DNA from: Myroides odoratus DSM 2801
Lineage (GTDB): Bacteria > Bacteroidota > Bacteroidia > Flavobacteriales > Flavobacteriaceae
Length of the DNA stretch: 64,000 nt
Direction of reading: 5' to 3'
NCBI RefSeq assembly: GCF_000243275.1
Contig: NZ_CM001437.1
Coordinates: 2,487,812-2,551,811, forward strand
The notes under the pieces are model-generated. The model did not search any database. It was not told where the DNA came from and was given only the letters and a program-made list of their open reading frames with translations. Within the stretch, counting starts at the first letter, position 1. Every line of letters starts with the position of its first letter. Below are positions 15,183-24,802 of this stretch, one piece after another. A program made the translations under genes and the position numbers.

Positions 15183-18100
15183 CTAGTGATGATCTACAAA
15201 GTTGTGGTTAGGTTCATAATCTGCCTCCATAGCGGCTTGATAATCTACTTTTTCTTTGTTCCCGAATCGCTTGCCTATTTTGTCAAAAATAGAGTAGATG
15301 ATGGGTACAATAACCAAAGTAAGCAGTAAGGATGACAATAATCCTCCTATAATAACTACGGCTAATCCATTGTTCATCTCAGCACCTGCTCCGTTGGCTA
15401 AAGCAATAGGTACCATTCCGATAACCATGGCAATCGTCGTCATTAAAATAGGACGTAAACGCGCGTGATTGGCTGCGATTAAAGCATCGTGTACACTGTC
15501 TCCAGCTTCCACTCTATGGTTGGCAAAGTCAACCAATAAGATGGCATTCTTACACACCAATCCAATCAACATGATAATTCCCAAAATGGTAAAAATGTTC
15601 AGTGAAATATTGGCAATAGCTAGGGCTAATAAAGCGCCAATAAACGATAATGGCACAGAGAAAATAACGATAAACGGTTTTGAGAAACTGTCATACAACG
15701 CTACCATTACGAGGTAAACCAAGATAATAGCCGCTAATAAAGCAATTCCCAAGGTACCAAATCCTTCTTCTTGATCTTCCATCGTTCCTGTCCATTGGTA
15801 TTTTACACCAGGTTTTAAGGTCAACTGATCAAATTGAGGCAACCATTCATTGGCAATATCACCGGGCGAACGTCCAATGGTTTGTGATTTAATGGTTACC
15901 GACGGACTCTTATCTCTGCGCTCTAAGATAGAAGGTCCTGAACTATAGCTTACTGTAGCGAATTGTTCTAACTTCACATCTTGGCCTTGATTGTTTTTAA
16001 AATTGATGGTTTTTACATCATCAATCGTTGTTCTAGCATATTCTTGAAAGCGAATGTTGATGTCGTATTCATATTCACCTGCTCTATATTTTCCATCGGT
16101 ATTTCCGTTAAATGCTGTTTGCATTGTCATCCCTACAGTATACATATCTAAACCAAGTGCTGCCATTTTATCGCGATCCACTTGTACGTTAATTTCAGGG
16201 CTTCCAGTTTCCGTTGTTAACTTCGTTTCCATGGTACCTGGAATTGCATCTAATAAGGCTTTCGCTTGAATGGCAAAATCCATCGCATCATCCAAATTTG
16301 ATCCTGTTATGGTTAAGGCTAACGGAGCTTCTTCTGCACCAATTAACCCCACGGGAACAGTCTTCACTTTTACCCCCACCATCAACGGCGCTAATTCTTT
16401 TTTCAACTTGGCTGCATAGACGAATGAACTCTCACTGCGTTCTTTTTTGTCCGTCAAAATAACGTGAATCTCCGATTTGTATTTGGTCGCCTGACTTCCT
16501 CCATATCCCTCAGAAGATTGTCCTACTGTAGTAATCATATCTACTACTTCTGGCTTGGTACGCAAGAATTCCTCTGCCTTTTGCGTCATGTGGTTGGTCT
16601 GTTGCACAGAAGCATCTTTGTCTAATTCCAGCTGTACTAAGAATTCACCTTTATCTGTTTTAGGGAAAAACTCTCCTCCAATATAACCCAAAGAAGGTAG
16701 GGCTAATGACCCAAAGAAAGCAAAGGCTACAATAATTAATACAATGATGGTGTTCTTTGTAGAGTTTAAGGACCATACTAATAAACCAGAGATACTGTGT
16801 GTAAAAGAGGTTAACCCTTTTTCAAATCCATGTAAAATCTTTCCAAAGAAAGAAGTGGGTTGAATTACCTCAATTTTACCATATCTAGAGAACAACCAAG
16901 GTACAATGGTAAAGGATACTAATAACGATAACATCGTTGCAATAATTACAGTCACACAGAATTGCTTAATGATATTCGGTACTAAACCAGAAGACATCGC
17001 AATAGGCAAGAATACTACCACAATAACTAAGGTAATAGCAGTAACGGTAAATCCAATTTCTTTCGCTCCATCAAAGGAGGCGCGTACTTTGTTTTTACCC
17101 ATTTCCATGTGACGGTGAATATTTTCAATCACCACAATGGCATCATCCACTAAAATACCTACAACCAGAGATAGGGCAAGTAAACTTAATAAGTTCAAAG
17201 AATAGCCTAAGAGATAGATTCCAATAAAGGTAGCAACTAAGGATAGTGGAATAGCGACCATTACAATAAGCGCATTTCTAAAGCTGTGTAAGAAAAATAG
17301 CATAACAAAAGCTACTAATACAATAGCCAAGAACAAGTCAAACATTACCGCATTGGCTGCTTCTAATGTAAATTGAGAAGAGTCATTAGCTGTTTTAATA
17401 TTCAATTGGATGTCTGCATAGTTTTTTTCAACTTCAGCGATTGATTGTTGTGTCAATTCACTTACGGTTACTGCATTGGCATCAGATTGTTTGATGACTT
17501 GCATCAAAATAGTCGATTGCTGGTTTAAACGAGCAATTTTTTCTACTTCTTTGATTCCATCTTGAACATCGGCAATATCACTTAATCGAATGTCAATTCC
17601 ACCTTGAGAGGCAATCACAAGATTACGCATCTCTTCGATGTTCTTGTACTTTCCGGCTAAACGGATTAAGGTTTGCTTATCTCCTGATTTTACGCTTCCT
17701 GTTGGGAAGTCTAAGTTAGAGCTCAACACCGCTTGTTGTACCATTGGTACACTCAACCCGTAAGCTTCGATTTTCTTTGGGTCAAGGAGTACTTGAATCT
17801 CTCTTTCTTCTCCTCCTACTAATTCAACTTTTGCTACTCCCGCAACACGTGAGAAAATCGGTTGAATTTTCTTGTCTAATAAATCGTATAATTCCTTTTC
17901 CGTTAAGTTACTCGTTACACTCAACGTCATAATCGGTAAATCACTCAACGAATATTTCTGTAATGAAGGTGGATCTACATCTTTGGGTAAATCTTTGAGA
18001 ATCGCATTGATTTTGCGTTGTGCATCATTCAATGACAAATCCACATTGGCTTCAGAAGTCAAGTATATCATTACTGTTGATAAGCTCTCAAAAGAAAGCG

Positions 18101-18344
18101 CCTCAACCTTTTTTACATTTTCTAAAGAGGCAACAGCATCTTCAATTTTCTTGGTTACCGTGTTTTCGATTTCCGAAGGGGAAGCTCCTGGGTATACTGT
18201 TGCTACAGTAATCACGTTTACTTCAAATTTGGGAATCAATTCATAACTCAAGTTCTTATAACTAAATATACCTCCGAGTACGAGTGCAATAAATAGCACA
18301 ATAATGATGCTCGGACGCTTGATGGATATTTCGGCTATTTTCAT
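15183..18344 (-). CDS. RND-family multidrug efflux permease (HAE1/AcrB-like)
   Basis: Inner-membrane proton-driven transporter of 1053 residues, the usual length for hydrophobe/amphiphile RND pumps. It shows a first membrane segment at the N-terminus and two blocks of membrane helices separated by large periplasmic loops. The proton-relay helix contains GILVDDAIVVIENIHRHME. Related blocks in the second half (PLSFIGALLALAIANISLNIF, LVCKNAILLVDFANH) show the internal duplication. Last gene of the tetR-tolC-adaptor-permease operon, 24 bases after the adaptor gene. Confidence 0.93.
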   Translation of the reverse strand: MKIAEISIKRPSIIIVLFIALVLGGIFSYKNLSYELIPKFEVNVITVATVYPGASPSEIENTVTKKIEDAVASLENVKKVEALSFESLSTVMIYLTSEANVDLSLNDAQRKINAILKDLPKDVDPPSLQKYSLSDLPIMTLSVTSNLTEKELYDLLDKKIQPIFSRVAGVAKVELVGGEEREIQVLLDPKKIEAYGLSVPMVQQAVLSSNLDFPTGSVKSGDKQTLIRLAGKYKNIEEMRNLVIASQGGIDIRLSDIADVQDGIKEVEKIARLNQQSTILMQVIKQSDANAVTVSELTQQSIAEVEKNYADIQLNIKTANDSSQFTLEAANAVMFDLFLAIVLVAFVMLFFLHSFRNALIVMVAIPLSLVATFIGIYLLGYSLNLLSLLALSLVVGILVDDAIVVIENIHRHMEMGKNKVRASFDGAKEIGFTVTAITLVIVVVFLPIAMSSGLVPNIIKQFCVTVIIATMLSLLVSFTIVPWLFSRYGKIEVIQPTSFFGKILHGFEKGLTSFTHSISGLLVWSLNSTKNTIIVLIIVAFAFFGSLALPSLGYIGGEFFPKTDKGEFLVQLELDKDASVQQTNHMTQKAEEFLRTKPEVVDMITTVGQSSEGYGGSQATKYKSEIHVILTDKKERSESSFVYAAKLKKELAPLMVGVKVKTVPVGLIGAEEAPLALTITGSNLDDAMDFAIQAKALLDAIPGTMETKLTTETGSPEINVQVDRDKMAALGLDMYTVGMTMQTAFNGNTDGKYRAGEYEYDINIRFQEYARTTIDDVKTINFKNNQGQDVKLEQFATVSYSSGPSILERRDKSPSVTIKSQTIGRSPGDIANEWLPQFDQLTLKPGVKYQWTGTMEDQEEGFGTLGIALLAAIILVYLVMVALYDSFSKPFIVIFSVPLSFIGALLALAIANISLNIFTILGIIMLIGLVCKNAILLVDFANHRVEAGDSVHDALIAANHARLRPILMTTIAMVIGMVPIALANGAGAEMNNGLAVVIIGGLLSSLLLTLVIVPIIYSIFDKIGKRFGNKEKVDYQAAMEADYEPNHNFVDHH

Positions 18345-18368
18345 ATGTCAATCCTTTTCTTTAGGCCG

Positions 18369-19430
18369 TTAGTTAATAATTGATACAGGAGCTTGATCGG
18401 TAAGGTTGATCTGCCCAGAAGTAATAACAATCTCTCCCTCTTTTAATCCCTCTAGAATCTCAACAAAGTCTCCTAGGTTTCTGCCTGATACTACGGTAGT
18501 AGCCACGGCTTTGTTGTCAATGACACGATAGATTAAATTAGAACTCACACTTCCGACAAATGCATTACGAGGTACAAGGAGTAATGGGGTATCTTGATTT
18601 CGATCTGCATCAAAATAAGCGGAACCATACATCCCTGCACGTAATTTATTGCCTTGATTATTCGTCAGTAATAAGTCTACGGGGTAATTTAACGCAGCAT
18701 CTGCTTTAGGTGCGATGAAAGTTACTTTTCCTTCAAATCGATCATTAGGGAAAACACTAGCTTTCACTTCAATGATATCTCCTTCTTTTAGATTGGCTAC
18801 GTGACTTTCGTCTACATTTACTCTCAATTTCAATTGATTGACATTAACGAGGTCGAAAATAGGGGCTCCAGGAGCAACAAAACTACCTTGTTCTACGTGT
18901 TTTTTATTGATAATTCCATCAATAGGTGCTTTGATATGAGCATCGCCAGCTGTAATTTGTGCAGACTTCAAGTTTGCTTCTGCATTTTGAAGCATCAGTT
19001 TCACTTGATCCAATTGTTGCTTGGTAACTCCTCCTGTTGTATACGCACTTTCAAAACGTGCAGCATCGGCTTTGGCTGTTGCATAGGCTGCTTCAGCATT
19101 GCGTACCTGTACATTGATTTGATCGCTATTCACTAAGGCAACTACTTGTCCTTTGCGCACTTGTGCGCCTTCATCAACGAGAAGTTTTACAACACGACCA
19201 GGGGTTTCTGCTGAAAGGGTTACTTCTTGATAGGGAACAAAGTTTCCATTTGCTTTATAAGTTGCGTCCACAACGCGAACCGTTGCTTTTTCCACACGTA
19301 CGGTAATGGTCGCATTTTGCTCCGCTACAATGGCAGTTTCAGCATCATTATTGGTTTTGTTTCGGTTTAATATGTAGATGGTCCCTCCAATTAAGGCAAC
19401 AAGGACTAAGGCTGTTATTATTTTTTTCAT
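18369..19430 (-). CDS. RND efflux periplasmic adaptor subunit (membrane fusion protein)
   Basis: 353 residues. An N-terminal membrane anchor (about 5-22) precedes a biotinyl/lipoyl-like half-motif (VKLLVDEGAQVRKGQVVALV). Then come an alpha-helical hairpin (about 100-150), the second lipoyl half (HIKAPIDGIINKKHVEQGSFV) and beta-barrel and membrane-proximal domains. This is the HlyD/AcrA-type adaptor that joins the permease to the TolC-like channel. It lies between the two partner genes, 24 bases from each. Confidence 0.93.
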   Translation of the reverse strand: MKKIITALVLVALIGGTIYILNRNKTNNDAETAIVAEQNATITVRVEKATVRVVDATYKANGNFVPYQEVTLSAETPGRVVKLLVDEGAQVRKGQVVALVNSDQINVQVRNAEAAYATAKADAARFESAYTTGGVTKQQLDQVKLMLQNAEANLKSAQITAGDAHIKAPIDGIINKKHVEQGSFVAPGAPIFDLVNVNQLKLRVNVDESHVANLKEGDIIEVKASVFPNDRFEGKVTFIAPKADAALNYPVDLLLTNNQGNKLRAGMYGSAYFDADRNQDTPLLLVPRNAFVGSVSSNLIYRVIDNKAVATTVVSGRNLGDFVEILEGLKEGEIVITSGQINLTDQAPVSIIN

Positions 19431-19454
19431 GGTTGTTTGAGATTTGGTAAAGAA

Positions 19455-20774
19455 TTAGTCGAGTAAGGTTTTTAATTCGCCTTGTGATTTGATGATTTGA
19501 ATTTCTGCAAGTTTAAAGTCTAGTAGGGCAGTAGTGTAATTGTTCTCTGCTTCGGTATAGGCATTTTCTGCATTCAATAAATCAGTCAAGGAAGCTAAAC
19601 CATGCTTGTAATTGTTTTGCATATTCGTTAAAATACTATGCGCCAAGTCCACGTTTTCCTTTTGAAGATTGATGGTAATTAAGGCGTTTTCAATTGATTT
19701 CTGCGCATTGACAAAATCCAAAGCCAAGGCTTGTTTGGTATCGTCTAATTGAACGTCAATTTTCTCGATGTCAATTTTGGCTTGTCTCACTCTTGATCGG
19801 GTTTCAAAACCATTAAAAATAGGTAGCTTTAATGATATCCCTACCGCAGAAGCACTCGTCCAGAATACACCATCACTAGGTTTATTTCCCCAGGGGAATT
19901 TATCTCCCATCCCTTGATAACCAAAAGTACCAAAGGCCGCTAAAGAGGGGTAATAATCCGCTTGGATGGATTTGAGTTTATAGGCTAACAATTCTTTTTG
20001 CTTTTCTAACAAGTGTATTTCAGTTCTTGTGTCAATTTTATTTTCAGCTAGAATGGTACTCTCATCAATGCTAAACGTGTTTTCAGGTAATTGAATGGCG
20101 GTTTGTAAATCCATTCCCATGAAAAACTTCAAAGCATTTTCTTGTAAATCAATCGCATTAATGATTTGCTGCCTGTTTGCTTTTAAGTTGCTTAAACTTA
20201 CTTTAGTACGATCTAAATCAATTTGAGTAGCCAAACCGTTGCGGTGTAAATCCTCAATGATATCTTTGATACGCGTTGTACTGCCTATCGTGGTATCCAG
20301 GGTTTTTAACATCGCTTTGGATTGAAATACTTGGTAGTAAGTCGAGGCTACCTTTTCGATGATTTGTTCATCGGTTAACTCTTTGTTGATGATGTAAAAC
20401 TCTTTCGCTGAACGGGCCGCTTTTAATCCCATAAATACCGCCTGATTGAATAAAATCTGCGAGGCAGTCGCCGTAACTTGGGAATTCCATTTCAAATTGA
20501 AAGGAATCATTTGCGTTTGCCCGCCTAAGGTTAAAGGCATCTCTTGAATCTTGACGTTGTTGGCAATGTTGGCTTCAACATTTAAATGCGGAAGTGCATT
20601 GGCTTTCACTTCTTGAATTTGATAATCACTATTGGTGATATCCAAAGCGGCTTGTCTAGCTTCTGCTTTGTGCTCTAAGGCATAGTGTAAAGCTTCGGGT
20701 AAAGTCAGAGGTTCTTGCGCCCAGAGGCTGCAAGAGAGTAATAGGCTACATACGGTTAAGAAGGTCTTATTCAT
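19455..20774 (-). CDS. TolC-family outer-membrane efflux protein
   Basis: 439 residues with a signal peptide ending SLWAQ. The body is mostly long helices with the two internal repeats typical of TolC (ALEHKAEARQAALDI... and NAENAYTEAENNYTTALLDFKLAEI). It forms the exit duct of the tripartite pump. Its start overlaps the end of the tetR gene by eight bases, so the two are translationally linked. Confidence 0.92.
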   Translation of the reverse strand: MNKTFLTVCSLLLSCSLWAQEPLTLPEALHYALEHKAEARQAALDITNSDYQIQEVKANALPHLNVEANIANNVKIQEMPLTLGGQTQMIPFNLKWNSQVTATASQILFNQAVFMGLKAARSAKEFYIINKELTDEQIIEKVASTYYQVFQSKAMLKTLDTTIGSTTRIKDIIEDLHRNGLATQIDLDRTKVSLSNLKANRQQIINAIDLQENALKFFMGMDLQTAIQLPENTFSIDESTILAENKIDTRTEIHLLEKQKELLAYKLKSIQADYYPSLAAFGTFGYQGMGDKFPWGNKPSDGVFWTSASAVGISLKLPIFNGFETRSRVRQAKIDIEKIDVQLDDTKQALALDFVNAQKSIENALITINLQKENVDLAHSILTNMQNNYKHGLASLTDLLNAENAYTEAENNYTTALLDFKLAEIQIIKSQGELKTLLD

Positions 20775-21375
20775 TTTTGATGCTTTCTTTTAATTCCAAG
20801 TATTGTTTCAATCCTTTTTCTGTGCTGATACTGCGAATGTGATGGTCGAGATGTAAAGCGTGTAATTGCATATGCGTGTATTCTTCAGGCTCAAAGTAAT
20901 CTTGATCATCAATGGATACGACAGAAGCAATGTGTAAACGTGCTGTAAATTCTACATCCAAGCTCGCGCGGTATACTCCTTCTTTAATCCCCTTTTCTAA
21001 GTTGCGTTCAATGATACCTACATATTTTTTCTTGTGTACAATCTTTTGCTTTTGTGCAATCTTAGGGTAATACTTGTTCAATTGGTACAAACAAACGGAT
21101 GTCTCTACAGCAAAGACCTCATTCATATTATTATGTGCCGCTATAATTTCTGCTACAGCAGGTCTATTTTGTGCAATAACTAATTCGAGTGATTTCAAGA
21201 ATTTATCATTGATGTAAACCAAGCATTTTTCAATCAATTCAGGCTTAGATGCATAGTGTTGGTAGATTGTTTTTTTAGATATAGACAATTCTGCTGCGAT
21301 ATCGTCCATTGTAATGCTTTTAAATCCTTGGGATAAAAACAAATGTGTTGCTTTTTCTAGTATTAAAGTTTCCAT
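20767..21375 (-). CDS. TetR/AcrR-family regulator of the efflux operon
   Basis: 202 residues. The N-terminal helix-turn-helix spans about 10-50 (MDDIAAELSISKKTIYQHYASKPELI); the rest is the variable ligand-binding domain. First gene of the operon, overlapping tolC by eight bases. Two palindromes with GGAAACTT arms lie just upstream of its promoter, and another GGAAACTTT sits across its own start codon. Autorepression, released by an inducer, is the expected mode; the inducer is unknown. Confidence 0.9.
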   Translation of the reverse strand: METLILEKATHLFLSQGFKSITMDDIAAELSISKKTIYQHYASKPELIEKCLVYINDKFLKSLELVIAQNRPAVAEIIAAHNNMNEVFAVETSVCLYQLNKYYPKIAQKQKIVHKKKYVGIIERNLEKGIKEGVYRASLDVEFTARLHIASVVSIDDQDYFEPEEYTHMQLHALHLDHHIRSISTEKGLKQYLELKESIKNE

Positions 21376-21394
21376 GTATCTCTTTTTAGTCGGG

Positions 21395-21402
21395 CAAATA
21401 TA
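21395..21402 (-). promoter_or_regulatory. -7 element of the efflux operon promoter
   Basis: Reads TATATTTG on the minus strand, matching TAnnTTTG, 20 bases before the tetR start codon. Operator 1 begins five bases upstream of it, so a bound repressor would cover the -33 region. Confidence 0.55.
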
Positions 21403-21406
21403 GATA

Positions 21407-21472
21407 GGAAACTTATATCGTTTAAAAGTTTCCTTTTCTATTATGAAAACTTTAACGTATTCGAAAGTTTCC
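21407..21472. promoter_or_regulatory. Two palindromic operators for the TetR-type repressor
   Basis: Site 1 (21407-21433): GGAAACTT ... AAGTTTCC. Site 2 (21445-21472): GAAAACTTT ... AAAGTTTCC. Centres are about 38 bases apart. A further copy of the half-site (AAAGTTTCC on the plus strand, 21365-21373) overlaps the tetR start codon. The sites fill the gap between tetR and the polyprenyl synthase gene, so both directions could be controlled. The remaining part of the gap (21473-21683) shows no other clear signal. Confidence 0.6.
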
Positions 21473-21683
21473 AGTATTCAATAGGGATTCAAATAGAGTG
21501 AGTAAAGGGGGATCATACTTATTGATAGAAAGCGAATAGAGGAAGATTGCACATTGTTTTTAAAGAAAAACTAGTGGATTACTAATCTATTTTTAGGATA
21601 TTTGCGTCAGTCAAAAGGTAGAATAGCGGAGAGAAACGAAAAGTCTTTAAAAAACGCGTATTTTTACCAAAATTTTTTTGAAC

Positions 21684-22661
21684 ATGCAGTCAATAGCAAA
21701 ATACAAAGAACAGATCGCAGATTATCTAAATTCAATTCAATTAGATGGTCAACCCATAGAACTTTATGAGCCTATTTCTTATATTCTTTCTTTAGGAGGA
21801 AAACAAATTAGACCGGTTTTAACGTTGATGGCAGCGGATGTTTTCAATGAAGATCCTAAAAAAGCTATTTATGCGGCAACAGCGATTGAGTTGTTTCACA
21901 ACTTTTCCTTGATGCATGACGATATCATGGATGATGCTTCTTTGCGAAGAGGACATCAAACCGTACATGAAAAATGGGACATCAATACGGCTATCCTTTC
22001 TGGAGATGCCATGTTGATTTTAGCTTATCAATATTTTGAACACTACGAGCCTGTTATTTTTAGAGATTTGGCGAAGTTGTTTAGTAAAACAGCGATTCAA
22101 GTTTGCGAAGGACAGCAATACGATATTTGTTTTGAAGGGCGTTCTGATGTACAGATTGAACAATACATCAAGATGATTGAGTACAAAACTGCGGTTTTAG
22201 TTGCTGCAGCACTGAAGATGGGAGCTATTGTAGCTAAAACAACAGCAGAAAATGGCGACCAGATTTACAACTTTGGTTTGAATTTAGGTATTGCCTTCCA
22301 ATTACTAGATGATCACTTGGATGCCTTTGGAGACGAAGCAACGTTTGGTAAGCGAATTGGCGGAGATATCTTAGAAAATAAAAAGACTTTCTTGTACTTA
22401 AAAGCGTTAGAACAAGCCAATCCTGCACAAAAAGAAGAGTTACTTCATTTTTATGCGAAAGTAGATTGTGCTGATGAAGAACAAAAAATTACACGCGTCA
22501 AACAACTATTTATTGAAACAGGATCTCAACAAGCATCCTCAAAGTTGATTGAACAATATACTGAAGAGGCATTAAAGATTTTGGATATCTTGGCTATTGA
22601 AGAAGATAAAAAAGAACTACTTCGCGTGTTTAGTAAAGAATTAATGAACAGACAAATGTAA
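21684..22661 (+). CDS. Polyprenyl (isoprenoid) diphosphate synthase
   Basis: 325 residues, class I trans-prenyltransferase that condenses isopentenyl diphosphate with allylic diphosphates. Both Asp-rich motifs are present: the first in LMHDDIMDDASLRRG and the second in FQLLDDHLDAFGD, with GGKQIRP upstream binding diphosphate. Chain length (farnesyl, geranylgeranyl or longer) cannot be set safely from this. I took the ATG at 21684 over the upstream TTG at 21678. The downstream gene starts seven bases later. Confidence 0.9.
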   Translation: MQSIAKYKEQIADYLNSIQLDGQPIELYEPISYILSLGGKQIRPVLTLMAADVFNEDPKKAIYAATAIELFHNFSLMHDDIMDDASLRRGHQTVHEKWDINTAILSGDAMLILAYQYFEHYEPVIFRDLAKLFSKTAIQVCEGQQYDICFEGRSDVQIEQYIKMIEYKTAVLVAAALKMGAIVAKTTAENGDQIYNFGLNLGIAFQLLDDHLDAFGDEATFGKRIGGDILENKKTFLYLKALEQANPAQKEELLHFYAKVDCADEEQKITRVKQLFIETGSQQASSKLIEQYTEEALKILDILAIEEDKKELLRVFSKELMNRQM

Positions 22662-22667
22662 AAATAG

Positions 22668-23021
22668 ATGGAAGTAGCAGTCACTTATCTCGAAAATCAA
22701 TTAAAGGAGCAGGATAATTTGTTTGAACTTTTGGTTCAGCAGGTGGAACGTGACTTTAGAATGAGTGTGGATGAGGATTTAGCGTTTCCTGTTTCAACGC
22801 CTCTTGAGCTCGTTCAACAAATTCAAGAAGTGTTGGAAGCTATTGCTTCTCGTGCTCCTGCGAAGTTGTCCATGTTGTTGTACCGCATTGATGTAGCAGA
22901 AAAGGACATCAGAGCGCTAGAAGAAGGGGATGTATTTAATTACTTTCAACAGCTGACTTACCTAATTGTGAAACGCGAGTTTCAAAAGGTGTACTTCAGA
23001 ACCAGTTTATCGAAAGAATAG
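22668..23021 (+). CDS. Small conserved-looking protein of unknown function
   Basis: 117 residues, predicted mostly helical, no signal peptide or membrane segment, family not recognised. It starts six bases after the polyprenyl synthase stop, so it is very likely co-transcribed, and it ends in a strong terminator. The link with isoprenoid synthesis is only positional. Confidence 0.7.
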   Translation: MEVAVTYLENQLKEQDNLFELLVQQVERDFRMSVDEDLAFPVSTPLELVQQIQEVLEAIASRAPAKLSMLLYRIDVAEKDIRALEEGDVFNYFQQLTYLIVKREFQKVYFRTSLSKE

Positions 23022-23037
23022 TAATAAAAAGTATATA

Positions 23038-23071
23038 AAAAAGAGCCGATTTGTTTAATCGGCTCTTTTTT
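23038..23071. terminator. Terminator, copy 1 of a duplicated hairpin
   Basis: AAGAGCCGATT pairs with AATCGGCTCTT around TGTTT, followed by six T. The same 34 bases recur at 24049-24082. Confidence 0.9.
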
Positions 23072-23144
23072 ATTGTACAAAACTAGTTTTATTTGATTAT
23101 TTAACTTAATTTTAAGCTAATTGAATTATTTAAAAACTAGTATT

Positions 23145-23999
23145 ATGAAAAAAATCTTAGTATTGGGATTAGCTTTATCCCTTCTTTCTTGTTCAAGCGA
23201 AGATCAAAATAGCAATGATTCTATTACACCTCAAACAAATACAATAGATACAACAATTGATTATGAATCTCCGTATAATTTAAATTCAAGTTACGGTAAT
23301 GGGTTGGAAAATGGTACGATTATCTATACTATGGAAAATACCACCAATTTATTGTTTAAGTTTCAACCTATTTTTGGTTTTGCCTTTTATGATGGCGCGA
23401 ATGATCTAGATCATTGGGGGAATGATTTGACAAGTTCAAGCACATACAGTCCGAATTTAATTGAAAACGGAAATGAATATGGTAATTATATTGCATCTAA
23501 TAGCGCAACAGGTATTCACTTAACGAATACTGCTATACAATATAATTCTACGACAACGGTTCCGCTTCAGTCTGCAACAACCAATGGATTTTATTTTGAT
23601 TATAACTATGCTGGACAAACGATTCTTCCTTTTGAAAGCAGTATCATTTCATCAAGGGGAAAATTGTTTTACATCACGTTTGATATTTATGATATGAATA
23701 ATGTAGATGCAAATAATAGTCCTGTTTACATTGCAGGAACTTATTTGAAAGCCCCTTTTCCTATGGTTGATCGTGACTATATTTACAGTGAGCCATATCC
23801 ATGGAAAAATGTGAATCTTATGGATAGCAGACTCGGTGAAAAACTAATTTACAATGTGGAAACAAAAGAAATTTGTATTCCCAACACACAAGATAGTACG
23901 TATAAAAGTAAGATGAGATTTACATATTTGGGCAATACTTATGAAGTTGGAATTAAATCGAATGAATATGAAGTAAAAATCTATTTGTTCCAATTATAA
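23145..23999 (+). CDS. Lipoprotein of unknown function
   Basis: 284 residues from the ATG at 23145 (an upstream TTG at 23121 is less likely). The signal peptide ends in a lipobox with the modified cysteine in LLSCSSEDQ, so it is a lipid-anchored envelope protein. The mature part is rich in Asn, Thr and aromatic residues and looks beta-rich; no domain recognised. It is bracketed by two near-identical terminators, which suggests it arrived or was duplicated as a unit. Confidence 0.75.
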   Translation: MKKILVLGLALSLLSCSSEDQNSNDSITPQTNTIDTTIDYESPYNLNSSYGNGLENGTIIYTMENTTNLLFKFQPIFGFAFYDGANDLDHWGNDLTSSSTYSPNLIENGNEYGNYIASNSATGIHLTNTAIQYNSTTTVPLQSATTNGFYFDYNYAGQTILPFESSIISSRGKLFYITFDIYDMNNVDANNSPVYIAGTYLKAPFPMVDRDYIYSEPYPWKNVNLMDSRLGEKLIYNVETKEICIPNTQDSTYKSKMRFTYLGNTYEVGIKSNEYEVKIYLFQL

Positions 24000-24048
24000 A
24001 ACCAACGAATCACCGAATGAAAGAATATTTAGAACTTTTATAGAAATA

Positions 24049-24082
24049 AAAAAGAGCCGATTTGTTTAATCGGCTCTTTTTT
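24049..24082. terminator. Terminator, copy 2 of a duplicated hairpin
   Basis: Same stem and loop as the hairpin at 23038-23071, followed by seven T. It lies between the lipoprotein gene (+) and the small outer-membrane gene (-) and can serve both. Confidence 0.9.
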
Positions 24083-24107
24083 TGTACCTTATCGGTTAAG
24101 GTGTTTA

Positions 24108-24686
24108 TTAGAAGTATACGCGAATAAAGGGCATAAAAGCACTTCCGTATACCATATCTTTCTCGCGATATAATACATTGTATCGAATGCCTACTGTGGC
24201 AGGTCCACTGCTGTAACCCGCACCTAAGAATAAGGCGGTATTCCAAAAGTTGGCATCCAACTTGTGTAAATCTTCCTTATAGGTATAGGTGTTGTTTACG
24301 CGCAATTGTTCCAATTCGATTGATAATTGTAATTGTGGGATGGGATTGGACAGCGCAATCAAGCTTCCGCCATAAATCCAAGATTGGTATTCTTTTACAC
24401 TACTATAGTAAAAAGAGCGATTTTTGCTGTTGATGTAACTTCCTTGTAAACCCACACCTAGATTCAAATAGGGGTTCACTTCGTACAAGGCGCTTGGCGC
24501 TAACATCACATCGGTATACCCGTTGCCAAAGCCTAATCCGAAACCTCCACCGAATCTCCATTTTTTGACAGAATCGTAATTTTCTGAGTTATTTCGGTTT
24601 TGTTGTGCAAAAAGTGAAAAATTGGACAATAAAAAAAATGAAAAAATGAATAAAACACTCATTTTTTTGACATAAAATCTTCTCAT
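24108..24686 (-). CDS. Small outer-membrane beta-barrel protein
   Basis: 192 residues. The N-terminal signal peptide ends about SLFAQ, followed by short amphipathic strands with glycine/aromatic alternation (GGGFGLGFGNGYTDVMLAPS), ending in the aromatic FIRVYF expected of an outer-membrane barrel. It is divergent from sucA with 116 bases between. As I recall, homologs at this position are sometimes labelled alpha-ketoglutarate decarboxylase because of the neighbour; nothing in the sequence supports an enzyme. The start could also be the internal Met at residue 9. Confidence 0.72.
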   Translation of the reverse strand: MRRFYVKKMSVLFIFSFFLLSNFSLFAQQNRNNSENYDSVKKWRFGGGFGLGFGNGYTDVMLAPSALYEVNPYLNLGVGLQGSYINSKNRSFYYSSVKEYQSWIYGGSLIALSNPIPQLQLSIELEQLRVNNTYTYKEDLHKLDANFWNTALFLGAGYSSGPATVGIRYNVLYREKDMVYGSAFMPFIRVYF

Positions 24687-24802
24687 AGCTGTTTTATGAA
24701 ATTGTTGTGAGATAAAAATAAGAAAAAGTTTATACTTTTGTAATCAAAGAGTTGTATTTTTGTATATATAATATTTAATCAATAGGTCTTTAGACGAAAA
24801 TT

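Noticed and set aside
24010..24246. 78-codon minus-strand frame at the end of the small outer-membrane gene
   Set aside because: Overlaps the real gene in another frame and runs through the terminator.
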